DNA of 64,000 bases from CAVPDE01 sp963702565 (lineage in GTDB: Bacteria; Desulfobacterota; DSM-4660; Desulfatiglandales; HGW-15). A program made the position numbers and the translations under genes. The DNA is taken from assembly GCA_963702565.1 (NCBI GenBank), contig CAVPDE010000024.1:310001-374000 (forward strand). Reading direction: 5' to 3'. Under the pieces are notes generated by a model. It searched no databases and was not told the DNA's origin. It worked only from the letters and a program-made list of their open reading frames with translations. Positions 50,673-58,977 of the stretch are shown in pieces; within the stretch, counting starts at the first letter, position 1, and each line of letters starts with the position of its first letter.

Positions 50673-51471
50673 GAGGTTCCGGCAACCCCAGCAATTCGGC
50701 TGCGTTCCTGCCTGCGATCTTCTCTTTTTCCTCGACCCGCAGATAGGGCAGGCCTGTGAGAAATCGCAATTCTTCGCACTGGTCTGTCCAGGGGCTGTCA
50801 GAGCCGAAGAGAATTCTTTCCGCAGGGTGTTTTTTCATAAACCGTTCAAGAACACCTGGAGGCATGACCTTCAACACAAAGGAGGTGTCCATGAAGATGT
50901 CCCTGCCCAGGAGGTATCTTTCCGTTTCATCGAAGACCGCTTCCCCTCCCAGGTGTGCGACCACCATGCAAAGCGACGGGAAATCCCTGTGAACCTTTGC
51001 AAGCCTCCCAGGGGTTGAATGAATCGGGTCAGGCAAACCCCGATCCAACCCTGCATGAAAGAGGACGATCATCCCTTCCGCCTGAGCCGCTTCGTAAAAA
51101 GGGTAGGCCCTTTTCTCATCCACGAAGAATCCTTGGTAATCCGGATGGACCTTGAAGCCTTTGAATCCTCTTTTCTTGAGCTGCTCGACCTCTTCGACCT
51201 CCATGGTAAGATCAGGATGCATGGTCGCAAAGGGCATGATCCGGCGGTTCCGGATGTTCTCCAGCCACTGATGGGTCGGGTTGACCATCTCCGGTTTTGT
51301 GGCAACGCTGCAGACCACGGAAAGGTCTATGCCGGCCTTGTCCATGGACTGAACGAGTCCCTGCTGAGTACCGTCGCTGAAGCAAGAGATCCCTGCGCGG
51401 CTTTGAACAGCCGTCAGGGTCTTTGAGGCCGATGGCTCGGGGTAGATATGGGTATGGAAGTCGATGATCAA
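50653..51471 (-). CDS. Amidohydrolase-2 family (metal-dependent hydrolase)
   Basis: A TIM-barrel amidohydrolase, 272 aa. Metal and catalytic residues: FHTHIYPE near the N-terminus, FKVHPDYQG (His), IVLFHAGLD (His), VVAHLGGEAVF (His) and LFGSDSPWTDQ (Asp). Family members hydrolyse or decarboxylate diverse acids; ACMSD-like decarboxylases share this pattern. The substrate is unknown. Confidence 0.88.
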   Translation of the reverse strand: MIIDFHTHIYPEPSASKTLTAVQSRAGISCFSDGTQQGLVQSMDKAGIDLSVVCSVATKPEMVNPTHQWLENIRNRRIMPFATMHPDLTMEVEEVEQLKKRGFKGFKVHPDYQGFFVDEKRAYPFYEAAQAEGMIVLFHAGLDRGLPDPIHSTPGRLAKVHRDFPSLCMVVAHLGGEAVFDETERYLLGRDIFMDTSFVLKVMPPGVLERFMKKHPAERILFGSDSPWTDQCEELRFLTGLPYLRVEEKEKIAGRNAAELLGLPEPLNPAPR

Positions 51472-51522
51472 AGGACGTCCCGGCTCAGATTAAGGAACTC
51501 GGCCCCACGGGAGAATCGTATC

Positions 51523-51972
51523 TTATTTCTCAGGTTCGATAGGGATGACGACGACCGGCACAGGGGAGTTCTTCAAGACCTTCTCCGCAACGCCCCCGAA
51601 TCGGAAGTGAGCCTTGGCTCCATGGCTGGCCATGACCACCATGTCAATCTTTTCCTTCTTGATCAACCTGAGAATTTCCTGGGCCGGGTCTCCTGAGGCA
51701 ACGTGTTTGATGTAGAGCGGGCAGCCCTGCAGATACTTCTCACAGACTTCGTCCAGCCTTTTCTTTGCCGTCTTGTTCTCCCAATCCTGGATCTTGTCGA
51801 AATGGGACTTGTCGAAGTCTCCGTACCAGGGCGGGTGCTGGGCCAGTTCCTGAATGACATAGAGCACGTGAACCTCTGTCTGGTATTTCTGACTTAAAGA
51901 GTTCACGTAGTCCAGAGCTTTCTCCGCATTGGGAGAGAAGTCGGTGGGCCAAAGGATCTTCTTCACCTCCAT
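51523..51972 (-). CDS. Universal stress protein UspA-like
   Basis: 149 aa from the ATG at 51972 with GAGGAGG upstream; the frame begins at 51990. It starts MEVKKILWPTDFSPNAEKALDYV. The ATP-binding type motif is complete: VMASHGAKAHFRFGGVAEKVLKNSPVPVVVI, with G-2x-G-9x-G-(S/T)-like spacing altered in its first part. It is likely a nucleotide-binding dimer induced by stress. It has its own strong promoter candidate upstream. Confidence 0.9.
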   Translation of the reverse strand: MEVKKILWPTDFSPNAEKALDYVNSLSQKYQTEVHVLYVIQELAQHPPWYGDFDKSHFDKIQDWENKTAKKRLDEVCEKYLQGCPLYIKHVASGDPAQEILRLIKKEKIDMVVMASHGAKAHFRFGGVAEKVLKNSPVPVVVIPIEPEK

Positions 51973-52046
51973 GGGGATGCCTCCTCGCACAATGAGTATC
52001 GACGGGTATGCTTTGGAATGCCAGTCTTGTGGGGAATGTTCCGTCG

Positions 52047-52076
52047 AATTTAGTGAAACGGGACTTTTCTTGTCAA
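52047..52076 (-). promoter_or_regulatory. Candidate sigma70 promoter of the universal stress gene
   Basis: On the minus strand a perfect TTGACA (52071-52076), an 18-base spacer and TAAATT (52047-52052). It is about 75 bases upstream of the usp start codon and begins just after the rhodanese gene ends. Confidence 0.5.
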
Positions 52077-52123
52077 GGCAATTCTCTTCCTTTTCCCCTC
52101 GGTTGAATGCCGCACTGGGAGCT

Positions 52124-52531
52124 TCACTTCGGGTCCACCGGGTTCTTTCCCTTCTCCCACTCGTCCCAGCCGCCTTTGAGGGCGAACACCTTGGAATAGC
52201 CGGCCTTCACGAAAGGCTGTGCCACACGGGCACTGGTGTATTCATTCGTTCAGGCGCAGTAAAAGACCAGGGTCTTGTCCTTCGGATACTTGTTCATCCA
52301 GGTGTCCACCTTTTCCAGGTCTTCCCTCACAGCCCCCTTGATTTTCACCTTGCTGAGTTTCCAGTCCCCATCTTTACGGGCGTCGATAATCACGAGATCG
52401 GGATTGCCGAGCATTCCCTTGAGTTCTTCAATGGTCATTCTTTTTACGTCTTGAGCCGCCGCTGACGAGGCGAAAACTGCGGCCGCGGCAAACACCATTA
52501 CGATCGCCAGAAACAGAATCTTTTTTCTCAT
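52124..52531 (-). CDS. Periplasmic rhodanese-like selenoprotein (UGA at 52250-52252)
   Basis: 135 aa if UGA codon 94 is read as Sec. A signal peptide (FLAIVMVFAAAAVFASSAAAQ) precedes a single rhodanese domain: MTIEELKGMLGNPDLVIIDARKDGDW, then the strand LVFYC. The active loop reads C92-A-U94-T-N-E-Y-T-S-A. Relatives have CAC followed by P-x-E-A-T-S-A, so the UGA is at a conserved Cys and the canonical catalytic Cys92 is kept. After the UGA the frame continues through RVAQPFVKAGYSKVFALKGG and GWDEWEKG, the normal rhodanese end. Without readthrough the last third of the domain would be lost. GGAGG precedes the ATG. Confidence 0.87.
52219..52233 (-). promoter_or_regulatory. Putative SECIS hairpin of the rhodanese gene
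   Basis: In the mRNA, 20 to 34 nt counted from the UGA, GUGCC pairs perfectly with GGCAC around the five-base loop CGUGU. Loop position and the G/U content fit bacterial SECIS elements. Drawn by eye. Confidence 0.6.
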
Positions 52532-52623
52532 TTTCTTTCCTCCCTGGTTGACGTTATAAATCCACAGTGATCTTCGGTCCTGCCGAAAAACCCGCCTACT
52601 CCAAATGAGTCAAATATAATGCT

Positions 52624-53562
52624 TTATTTCACCGCTGCGAGAAAATTTTTGTAGATTTTGACCGTCTCCGGCCGTTTCTCGAAAAAAGGCACGTGACCGC
52701 ACTGATCCAGGATCACCACCTTTACATTCCTGAGCCCTTTCCTGAAGACCTCCGCGCCGGACACATGAAGGATACGGTCGTTCGCGCCCCAGACCACCAG
52801 GGTTCGCGCCTCTACCCGGGAAAGGCGCAACTCGAGCTTAGACCTTCCTCCCTGTTCAAGGTCCCGAAGCACCTTTCCGTAAAACGCGTAGTTCGATGCT
52901 CCGTGTTCCGCAAAATAGGTTTTAAAGGCGCCGGGCACAGGAGGGACGCGATAGAAAAGAAGCCTCAGGATCTCTTCAAAGTCCTCCCTTGTTCTGTACA
53001 CAAGGGCAATCTCTCCTGTTTCCGCATACCGTCGCCACATGTCGCTTGGGGTCGGGGAGTTCACTCCTGCCGGAGCGAACAGCGCAAGGCTTTTCACCTT
53101 TTCGGGATACTCGCTGGCATAATACCCTGCGATGTAACCTCCCATGGAAGACCCTGCAAGATGAAAGCGGTCGAGGCCAAGGCTTTCAACAAACCGGTTC
53201 AGCCTTTTCACCTGGCTCGGGACATCATAGTCGGCAGACTCCAACTGTGAATTCTCGCCAAAGCCCGGGAGGTCTGGAAGGATGAGGCGGTAAGACGGGC
53301 TGAAGGCTTTTGGGAAAAGTCCCCAGCCATCCTTTTCCATTCCAAAGCCGTGAACAAAAAGAAGGGTCTCTCCTTTTCCGCCTTCCAGATAAGCCCAAAG
53401 GTGGTCGTCTACCTGGATCGTGTGCCGGCTGAGGCCTGCGTGCCAGCGGAGAGATTGCTTGGCACAGTCCAGAACGAATCCTGGGAAACAGAAATAAGCG
53501 ACCGTCGTCGCTGCCACCAGCGACAAGAAAACCGCGAGAACAGCTCTAATTCCACCAGTCAT
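52624..53562 (-). CDS. Alpha/beta hydrolase with N-terminal membrane anchor
   Basis: 312 aa. The N-terminal segment (AVLAVFLSLVAATTVAYFCF) is a membrane anchor or uncleaved signal. The hydrolase core has LLFVHGFGMEKDGW (oxyanion region), the nucleophile elbow GSSMGGYIAG, Asp in VVWGANDRILH, and His in QCGHVPFFEKRP. It is probably a membrane-attached esterase or lipase-like enzyme with the active site outside the cytoplasm. The substrate is unknown. Confidence 0.88.
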   Translation of the reverse strand: MTGGIRAVLAVFLSLVAATTVAYFCFPGFVLDCAKQSLRWHAGLSRHTIQVDDHLWAYLEGGKGETLLFVHGFGMEKDGWGLFPKAFSPSYRLILPDLPGFGENSQLESADYDVPSQVKRLNRFVESLGLDRFHLAGSSMGGYIAGYYASEYPEKVKSLALFAPAGVNSPTPSDMWRRYAETGEIALVYRTREDFEEILRLLFYRVPPVPGAFKTYFAEHGASNYAFYGKVLRDLEQGGRSKLELRLSRVEARTLVVWGANDRILHVSGAEVFRKGLRNVKVVILDQCGHVPFFEKRPETVKIYKNFLAAVK

Positions 53563-53619
53563 GACCCGCCTGCCTTGCCTTTGCCTTTGAAAGCCCTATG
53601 GCCTTTTTCAAAGAGAGAA

Positions 53620-54786
53620 TCAGTTGCTCCACTTACGGACCAGCCACTGGAGCTTTCCCCTTTGAAGGCCGATGGCCGCTTCCGGGCAGATTTCCATACA
53701 GCAATAGCACCGGATGCATTTGTCATAGTCGTAGCAGGGAATGCCGCTTTCGCCCTTTGATTCCCCTATGGCCCCTCCGGGGCAAATGGCCTTGCACTGA
53801 TAGCACAGAGTGCAACGGTCTCTGGACGGCACAGGTTTTTCTACAAGAAGGTCTTTAAAGGCTTTTGTGTTGAGCGGCCAATGGGACACGGGAGACCGGC
53901 CGCTTGCTTTGCTCGGAACATAATCATGGACCTGAAACTCATCAAGACCAGCACCCTGAAGGTCTATCCGCTCAAGAGCGCCAGCCCCAAGCCCTCTCTT
54001 CTCTCCCAGGGTGACGGTAAGCGCTTCTCTCAAGCGAAGGCCAACCACTCTTGTGGCCACTGCGTCCACAGACACGGCATCTTGCCCTGCCAGAAGAGCG
54101 CCGATCCTCTTGGGCCTCCCACTGGCCCCAGGCCCTTCGCCCTCCATGCCCATGATCGCATCCATCAGATGGATAAAGGTCTTGGGTTTTTCAAACCCCC
54201 TTAGAAGAGCGCTGTAATAATCCAGCAGGAAATCGGAGAACTCCTCTTTGGTGCGGGCTTTTAAGTGCCACTGGGACTTGTTCAGTCCGTAGATCAGGCC
54301 GAAGAGGTTCTTCACGGCGCCCGTGATATAGGTGAGCCCGTGGGTTTTGAATTTGGGCAGATTTAGGATGATGTCGGCATCAAACACGGCTGAAGAAATC
54401 TCGAATCTCTTGTACCGGCAGGCGCCCTCGTCGAACAGGATATCCGTGGCCCTGGGGTCTGAGACCTCACAGCCCTCCTCCTCTACGATCCGATCATAGT
54501 CGGCCTTCTTCATCACCTTGGTGAGGGGCTGAAAGGCCGGGGATTCGCAAAGGATCGGCATGCCTCCTTGGTCTAGGACCATTCGCAGAGCGGCCCGGAA
54601 AAACTCCGGATGAGTCACCACGCTCTGTTCCGGAGCTGTAGCGCTCAAGAGATTAGGCTTGATGACCACCCTTTTTCCCGAAAAGAGTGTCGGCTCAAGA
54701 CCTATGAGCCTCATCGCTTCAAGCATTTTCTCTTTGATCAGAAGGGAATCGTAGTCTTCACATTTCAGAAGGGCAACGCGAGTCAT
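53620..54786 (-). CDS. DUF362 protein with two C-terminal 4Fe-4S clusters
   Basis: 388 aa. The DUF362 domain covers roughly 1-300 (VVIKPNLLSATAPEQSVVTHPEFF, NLPKFKTHGLTYITGAVKNLFGLIYG). The ferredoxin tail has CTLCYQCKAICPGGAIGES and CIRCYCCMEICPEAAI, two 4Fe-4S sites with an extra Cys. Proteins of this type are widespread in anaerobes and presumed to be redox enzymes; the reaction is unknown. Confidence 0.88.
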   Translation of the reverse strand: MTRVALLKCEDYDSLLIKEKMLEAMRLIGLEPTLFSGKRVVIKPNLLSATAPEQSVVTHPEFFRAALRMVLDQGGMPILCESPAFQPLTKVMKKADYDRIVEEEGCEVSDPRATDILFDEGACRYKRFEISSAVFDADIILNLPKFKTHGLTYITGAVKNLFGLIYGLNKSQWHLKARTKEEFSDFLLDYYSALLRGFEKPKTFIHLMDAIMGMEGEGPGASGRPKRIGALLAGQDAVSVDAVATRVVGLRLREALTVTLGEKRGLGAGALERIDLQGAGLDEFQVHDYVPSKASGRSPVSHWPLNTKAFKDLLVEKPVPSRDRCTLCYQCKAICPGGAIGESKGESGIPCYDYDKCIRCYCCMEICPEAAIGLQRGKLQWLVRKWSN

Positions 54787-54888
54787 GACCGCTCCTTAAT
54801 GATTCATGCTAGATGGCTTTTCATTCTAATCGAAAAAGGCTAGGATGTCGCCCGGAATTTCACACAGAAAAAGGCCCGGAGAACATTC

Positions 54889-55305
54889 TTGAGGCCCCTC
54901 ACAAAGCGACAGGGCTGCAGCATTATTCTTGTGAATCAGCACAGGCAGATTCTATTGTTCCTGCGCGACGATCTCCCCCACATCCCCTATCCCAACACCT
55001 GGGATGTGCCCGGAGGTCACGTGGAAGAGGCTGAAACCCCGGCCCAATGCATTGTTCGAGAGATGAAAGAAGAGATGGGCCTTGACCTCGAGGGGTTTGA
55101 GCTCTTCTCTGTGAAAGATTTCAGCGACAGGATAGAGCACACCTTTTGGAAGTCCGCCAATCTGCACATCGATGAAATTTCTCTTCAGGAAGGTCAGCGT
55201 CTCAGATGGTTCTCGGAAGAGGAAGCTGGGGCGACGGTACTGGCCTATGGATTCAATGAAATCGTCGCGGAGTTTTACGCAAAAGCGCCTTTTCTGGGGC
55301 GCTGA
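54889..55305 (+). CDS. Nudix hydrolase
   Basis: 138 aa. A complete Nudix box is visible: GHVEEAE, seven residues, then REMKEEMGL, inside a beta-strand frame (WDVPGGHV). These enzymes hydrolyse nucleoside diphosphates linked to another moiety; the MutT-like size allows 8-oxo-dGTP or other substrates. The start is TTG with GGAG 7 bases upstream; no ATG fits. Confidence 0.9.
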   Translation: MRPLTKRQGCSIILVNQHRQILLFLRDDLPHIPYPNTWDVPGGHVEEAETPAQCIVREMKEEMGLDLEGFELFSVKDFSDRIEHTFWKSANLHIDEISLQEGQRLRWFSEEEAGATVLAYGFNEIVAEFYAKAPFLGR

Positions 55306-55331
55306 TTGTCTCTCCATTCATCAGGCCCCGG

Positions 55332-55835
55332 TTATTCCATATCGAATTCCTTCATATCGAACCAGTAGCCTGTCTTGGTGGCGTAGTCGAGTTGCATTTG
55401 AACCGCCGCAATGTGCCTGTTCTCAATGACCAGGAACTGCGCGAACAGGGCCTGATTCCGCCCGGTCATTTCCCTCACCATCGTCTCATAAAACTCGCTG
55501 GTTTCGTTTTCAACCTTGAGGGCCCGGCTCAGGATTCTCTTTTGGTCTCCCCCGGCTTTCCTGGATATCTCCGACTTGAATCGAGCCATCTGCTTGGCCA
55601 TGCTCTGATTCGAAGGAACCATCGTCTCCAGCCTGGGAAGGGTGAGTTTGCCTGTCCTCTCCCAGTGCTCCAGCCTGTCCATGAGGTAGTCCAGATGCCG
55701 CTGCTCGTCGTCGGCCATGGTCTTCAAAAAGCTTTTCCCTGCCGGTTCGGAGACCTTTCGCGCCGCAGCCAGGTAAACATCACGAATCCTTGTTTCGTAC
55801 AGAACCGCTGTTTTGATCGCCTCTTCGAGAGTCAT
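55332..55835 (-). CDS. Ferritin-like (rubrerythrin-type) diiron protein
   Basis: 167 aa from the ATG at 55835 (MTLEEAIKTAVLYE) with AAGGGGG upstream; the frame continues to 55859. A four-helix bundle with two E-x-x-H-type pairs is present: AVLYETRIRDVY with DDEQRHLDY, then KVENETSEFYE with VIENRHIAAV. That gives a diiron site like rubrerythrin, but no rubredoxin domain is attached. Likely roles are peroxide reduction or iron handling. It is divergent from the nitroreductase. Confidence 0.87.
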   Translation of the reverse strand: MTLEEAIKTAVLYETRIRDVYLAAARKVSEPAGKSFLKTMADDEQRHLDYLMDRLEHWERTGKLTLPRLETMVPSNQSMAKQMARFKSEISRKAGGDQKRILSRALKVENETSEFYETMVREMTGRNQALFAQFLVIENRHIAAVQMQLDYATKTGYWFDMKEFDME

Positions 55836-55945
55836 AGTTCCCCCTTTTATGGCGGCCAATCAACTTAAAGCCTTGAGTGGGATTTCCATTTGCTCTTGTC
55901 CGGGAATTCTGTACACTTGCTTGAAAAAAAGCAAGGAGTATTGTC

Positions 55946-56485
55946 ATGATCCTGCCCTTGATCCAGAAGCGTAGAAGCATCCGGAAGTACCAGAAGAGAC
56001 CCGTTGAATCCGAAAAGATTCAAACTCTTGTAGAAGCGGCTCTTCGCTCGCCGTCTTCCATGGGTTACAATCCCTGGGAGTTCGTCGTTGTTGACGACGC
56101 GAATCTCCTGGACAAGCTTTCCAATGCCAAACCCCAGGGTTCCGCCTTCATTAAGAACGCCCCTCTGGGGATCGTGGTCTGCGCCGATCCGGAAAAAAGC
56201 TCTGTCTGGGTGGAAGACGCCTCTATTGCATGCATTTTCATCCAGCTCACGGCGGAGTCCCTGGGCCTTGGCAGTTGCTGGATTCAAATTCGCGAAAGAA
56301 TGCACAATGAGGCAAAAACATCGGAGGCTTATATCGCCGAGGTCCTTAATCTTCCGAAAAAAATGAAGGTCGAAGCGATGATCGCCATAGGCTATCCGGA
56401 TGAACAAAAAGCTCCCCGGCCAAAAGAGGACCTGCAGTACGGCAAGGTCCACCAAAACCTTCACGGGAAGCCTTTCAAGCGGTGA
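55946..56485 (+). CDS. Nitroreductase family flavoprotein
   Basis: 179 aa, FMN-binding. RRSIRKYQKRPV is the N-terminal FMN-phosphate motif, APSS-like RSPSSMGYNPWEFVVV is next, and ASIACIFIQLTAESLGLGSCWIQI is the dimer helix. It reduces nitro compounds, quinones or unknown substrates with NAD(P)H. A small CTTGCT-AGCAAG hairpin just ahead of the GGAG may affect translation. Confidence 0.9.
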   Translation: MILPLIQKRRSIRKYQKRPVESEKIQTLVEAALRSPSSMGYNPWEFVVVDDANLLDKLSNAKPQGSAFIKNAPLGIVVCADPEKSSVWVEDASIACIFIQLTAESLGLGSCWIQIRERMHNEAKTSEAYIAEVLNLPKKMKVEAMIAIGYPDEQKAPRPKEDLQYGKVHQNLHGKPFKR

Positions 56486-56654
56486 GTACCCTGCATCACC
56501 CCCACCCGTCCGTGACGCCGGTCCATTTTTTCTCTCCGCGCGCCTGGTCTGTGGGGCATTAAAGACTCCTGTGCCCCATGATTTACGTCTGTTCGGTTGA
56601 AGGAGAGTACGGGGCTGATTAATGTAGAGCATCCTTTACTTGAGGTGTAATGAC

Positions 56655-56990
56655 ATGAAACATCGAAATCTCGCTATGATCCTTCTGCTTGGAGCCCTGC
56701 TGTTGCTCTGGGCATGGCCTCTGGCAGCTGCCGAACCCGATAACAAGATCGTGCTCCTCAAGGTCCACGTTCCTTTTGCCGGCGGGTGATGGGACCCCGG
56801 GGACAGGGTAAGGTATATCCTGAAAGCGGAGGAGGGAGTTCTTTCTTACGAATTGGTGTGGGATACCCAGGCGTCTCGCTACAAGGCGACAGTGGTCTTT
56901 GACGAGAAAAAGACCACCGTGGCCAAGATCATGGATTCTCTTGTGAGCGGAGGATTCCCGGTCCGCGGAGAGCCTCAATTCCTGAATTGA
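56655..56990 (+). CDS. Small exported HMA-fold-like selenoprotein (UGA at 56787-56789), apparently undescribed family
   Basis: 111 aa if UGA codon 45 is read as Sec. GAGGTG sits 7 bases before the ATG. A clear signal peptide (MILLLGALLLLWAWPLAAA) is followed by KIVLLKVHVPFAGG, then UGA, then WDPGDRVRYILKAEEGVLSYELVW. The rest keeps the beta-alpha-beta-beta-alpha-beta rhythm of heavy-metal-associated domains (GVLSYELVWDTQASRYKATVVFD, IMDSLVSGGFPV). The Sec falls where HMA proteins have the first Cys of C-x-x-C; the second position is Pro. The protein has no cysteine. M24 peptidase starts 18 bases downstream. Read conventionally it would stop right after the signal peptide and first strand. Confidence 0.65.
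56804..56822 (+). promoter_or_regulatory. Putative SECIS hairpin of the HMA-like gene
   Basis: In the mRNA, 18 to 36 nt from the UGA, CAGG pairs with CCUG around an eleven-base loop that begins GUAAGG. The stem is short compared with the other two, so support is weaker. Alternative pairings in the GC-rich stretch just upstream (CCCCGGGG) are also possible. Confidence 0.45.
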
Positions 56991-57008
56991 CCGAGTGAGA
57001 GAAGCATC

Positions 57009-58202
57009 ATGGAGAAAGTCCCGGCTCAAGACATCCATCAAAGGCTCACAAGATTCCAAACAGCCCTTGCCACCCACGATTTGGACGGTGCGCTCCTTTT
57101 CCAGAATGTGGACATCTATTATTTTTCCGGGACCATCCAGTCCTCCATCCTCTTCATCCCAACGCAGGGGGATGCTGTCCTGATGGTGCAGAAGGGTTTT
57201 GAGAGGGTGAGGGAAGAATGCCCTCTTAGAAACATCATCGCCGTCAACGGCAAAAGCCATCTCAGCGGGACACTCCACGATTTTGGAATTCGACGCTTGG
57301 AGCGCGTGGGGATCGAGATGGACGTTCTTCCGGCCTCTCTTTATGTGTGGCTCGCAGAAACCTTTCCTCAATGCCGTTTTGTAGATGTTTCCGTCCCGAT
57401 TCGCAAACTGAGGATGATCAAGTCTCGCTATGAAACAGATCAGATCAGGAAAGCCGCTGCCGTTCTTCATCAAGGCTACACGGAGATTCAGGGATTCATC
57501 AAACAGGGAGTGAGCGAGCTGGAAATTGACGGCCGCTTGGCTTTTATTGCACGAAGAGAAGGTCACATGGGAATACTCAGGATGCGAGGATGGAATCAGG
57601 AGATGACTTACGCCCATGTGCTTTCAGGCGACAGCGGCTCTGTGGTCACCTTCCTGAACAGTCCCCACGGAGGGAGCGGCAACACCCCGGCCATGGCCCA
57701 GGGAGCGAGCTTTCGTCAGGTCAGGAAAAATGAACCCATCGGCATCGATTATGGGGTGGGCATCAACGGCTATCTTGCCGACCAGTTCCGCACTTTTGTG
57801 ATCGGCGAACTCCCGGCCGCGCTTGAAAAGGCTCATCAATGCTCGAGGGAGATCCACGATCTTTTCGCACGAGAGGCCAAACCCGGGATCTCATGCCCTC
57901 AACTCTATGCCATGGCCAAAGACTTCGCCTTGCGGGCCGGTCTCGAGGATTACTTCATGGGCCATGGTGAAGGCCAGGTTCGGTTCATCGGCCACGGTAT
58001 TGGCTTGGAAATCGATGAATTCCCTGTCATTGCACCCAACTACGAGGGGGAGCTGGCACAAGGAATGGTCATTGCCTTTGAACCCAAATTCGTTTTTCCA
58101 GGGAAAGGGGTGGTAGGTATGGAAGACGACTACCTCGTCACTTCGTCCGGAGTTGAAAGACTCACCCTCACCGAGCAAGTCTTGATCAATCTGAAACCCT
58201 GA
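57009..58202 (+). CDS. M24 family aminopeptidase (Xaa-Pro peptidase type)
   Basis: 397 aa: an N-terminal creatinase-like domain (about 1-150) and a pita-bread catalytic domain. Metal ligands: Asp in GIDYGVGING, Asp in LADQFRTF, His in RFIGHGIGLEIDEFP, Glu in IAFEPKFVFPG and Glu in GVVGMEDDYLVT. It is a dimetal (Mn or Co) exopeptidase that removes N-terminal residues before proline. It follows the selenoprotein gene by 18 bases, so the two are likely cotranscribed. Confidence 0.92.
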   Translation: MEKVPAQDIHQRLTRFQTALATHDLDGALLFQNVDIYYFSGTIQSSILFIPTQGDAVLMVQKGFERVREECPLRNIIAVNGKSHLSGTLHDFGIRRLERVGIEMDVLPASLYVWLAETFPQCRFVDVSVPIRKLRMIKSRYETDQIRKAAAVLHQGYTEIQGFIKQGVSELEIDGRLAFIARREGHMGILRMRGWNQEMTYAHVLSGDSGSVVTFLNSPHGGSGNTPAMAQGASFRQVRKNEPIGIDYGVGINGYLADQFRTFVIGELPAALEKAHQCSREIHDLFAREAKPGISCPQLYAMAKDFALRAGLEDYFMGHGEGQVRFIGHGIGLEIDEFPVIAPNYEGELAQGMVIAFEPKFVFPGKGVVGMEDDYLVTSSGVERLTLTEQVLINLKP

Positions 58203-58238
58203 GGCATCTCACACAGGTCACAGGGAAAGAACGAATCA

Positions 58239-58718
58239 TTATAGAAAACGATTAGACTGTCGCGCGTGAAGGTATTTGCTGCCGGAGGAGAGCTTCCTGT
58301 CCACGGAAAGGGCCCCTCCTCCTTTGATGAGAAGTGCGAGACATATCCCGATGACAAGAAGGTGGTATTCAAACCCTTCTCCCTGTTGTTGCCCGAACCA
58401 GTTCATGAAGAAGCCGTGCTGCACATGACTCATGAACATGCAAAGCGTGAGGCTCGCGCCGATCCCTATGGCCCAGAGTCTGGTGAGGAATCCGAAAACG
58501 AGCAGCACCGCTCCCAAGGACTCGACACCCACAAGAGCGACGACCGACCAGTCAGGGAAACCCATCCCTGCAAAAGCCTGAAGGGTCTTGGTGAATCCAG
58601 TGCCCCCGAACCATCCCAGAACCTTTTGGGCCCCGTGGGGAAACATGACCACCCCGAGCGCAAGCCGTATGAAGAGCTGAGCAGGGCTGTTGTCTGTCTT
58701 CAGGAATTTCTTGAACAT
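58239..58718 (-). CDS. DoxX family membrane protein
   Basis: 159 aa with four hydrophobic helices and the family feature LGVVMFPHGAQKVLGWFGG, then VALVGVESLGAVLLVFGFLTRLWAIGIG. DoxX-type proteins are membrane redox or thiol-homeostasis subunits in some bacteria; the role here is unknown. It is convergent with the M24 gene. Confidence 0.88.
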   Translation of the reverse strand: MFKKFLKTDNSPAQLFIRLALGVVMFPHGAQKVLGWFGGTGFTKTLQAFAGMGFPDWSVVALVGVESLGAVLLVFGFLTRLWAIGIGASLTLCMFMSHVQHGFFMNWFGQQQGEGFEYHLLVIGICLALLIKGGGALSVDRKLSSGSKYLHARQSNRFL

Positions 58719-58873
58719 GGTTCAGACCTTCCTTTCAAGCAGCTCTTTTGCTATCCGGGTCCTGTGCTCCATCCACCTCAGGAAACATATGTATCAGATT
58801 CTCGATCCTGCGACAACCTTTTCAGACCACTGGTTTGGGTTTCAAGAAAAAGCCGGCGCACGCTAATCAAGGG

Positions 58874-58902
58874 TTTACACATAGAATTTAACATGTTAGA
58901 AT
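58874..58902 (+). promoter_or_regulatory. Strong sigma70-type promoter of the parvulin lipoprotein gene
   Basis: TTTACA (58874-58879), an exact 17-base spacer and TAGAAT (58897-58902); both hexamers match five of six consensus bases. It lies about 75 bases upstream of the start codon, in AT-rich DNA. This is the best promoter in the window. Confidence 0.7.
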
Positions 58903-58977
58903 ACTGGCTCAATGTTTGAGGGACTCCCTAATGATCTGGGAAGTCTTAGGCTTTTAAGACACAGGAGGTTTTTCCGG

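Noticed and set aside
56619..57617. 332-codon minus-strand frame over the M24 and HMA-like genes
   Set aside because: The plus strand encodes a clear M24 peptidase with all metal ligands and an HMA-like protein with signal peptide; the minus frame has no motif.
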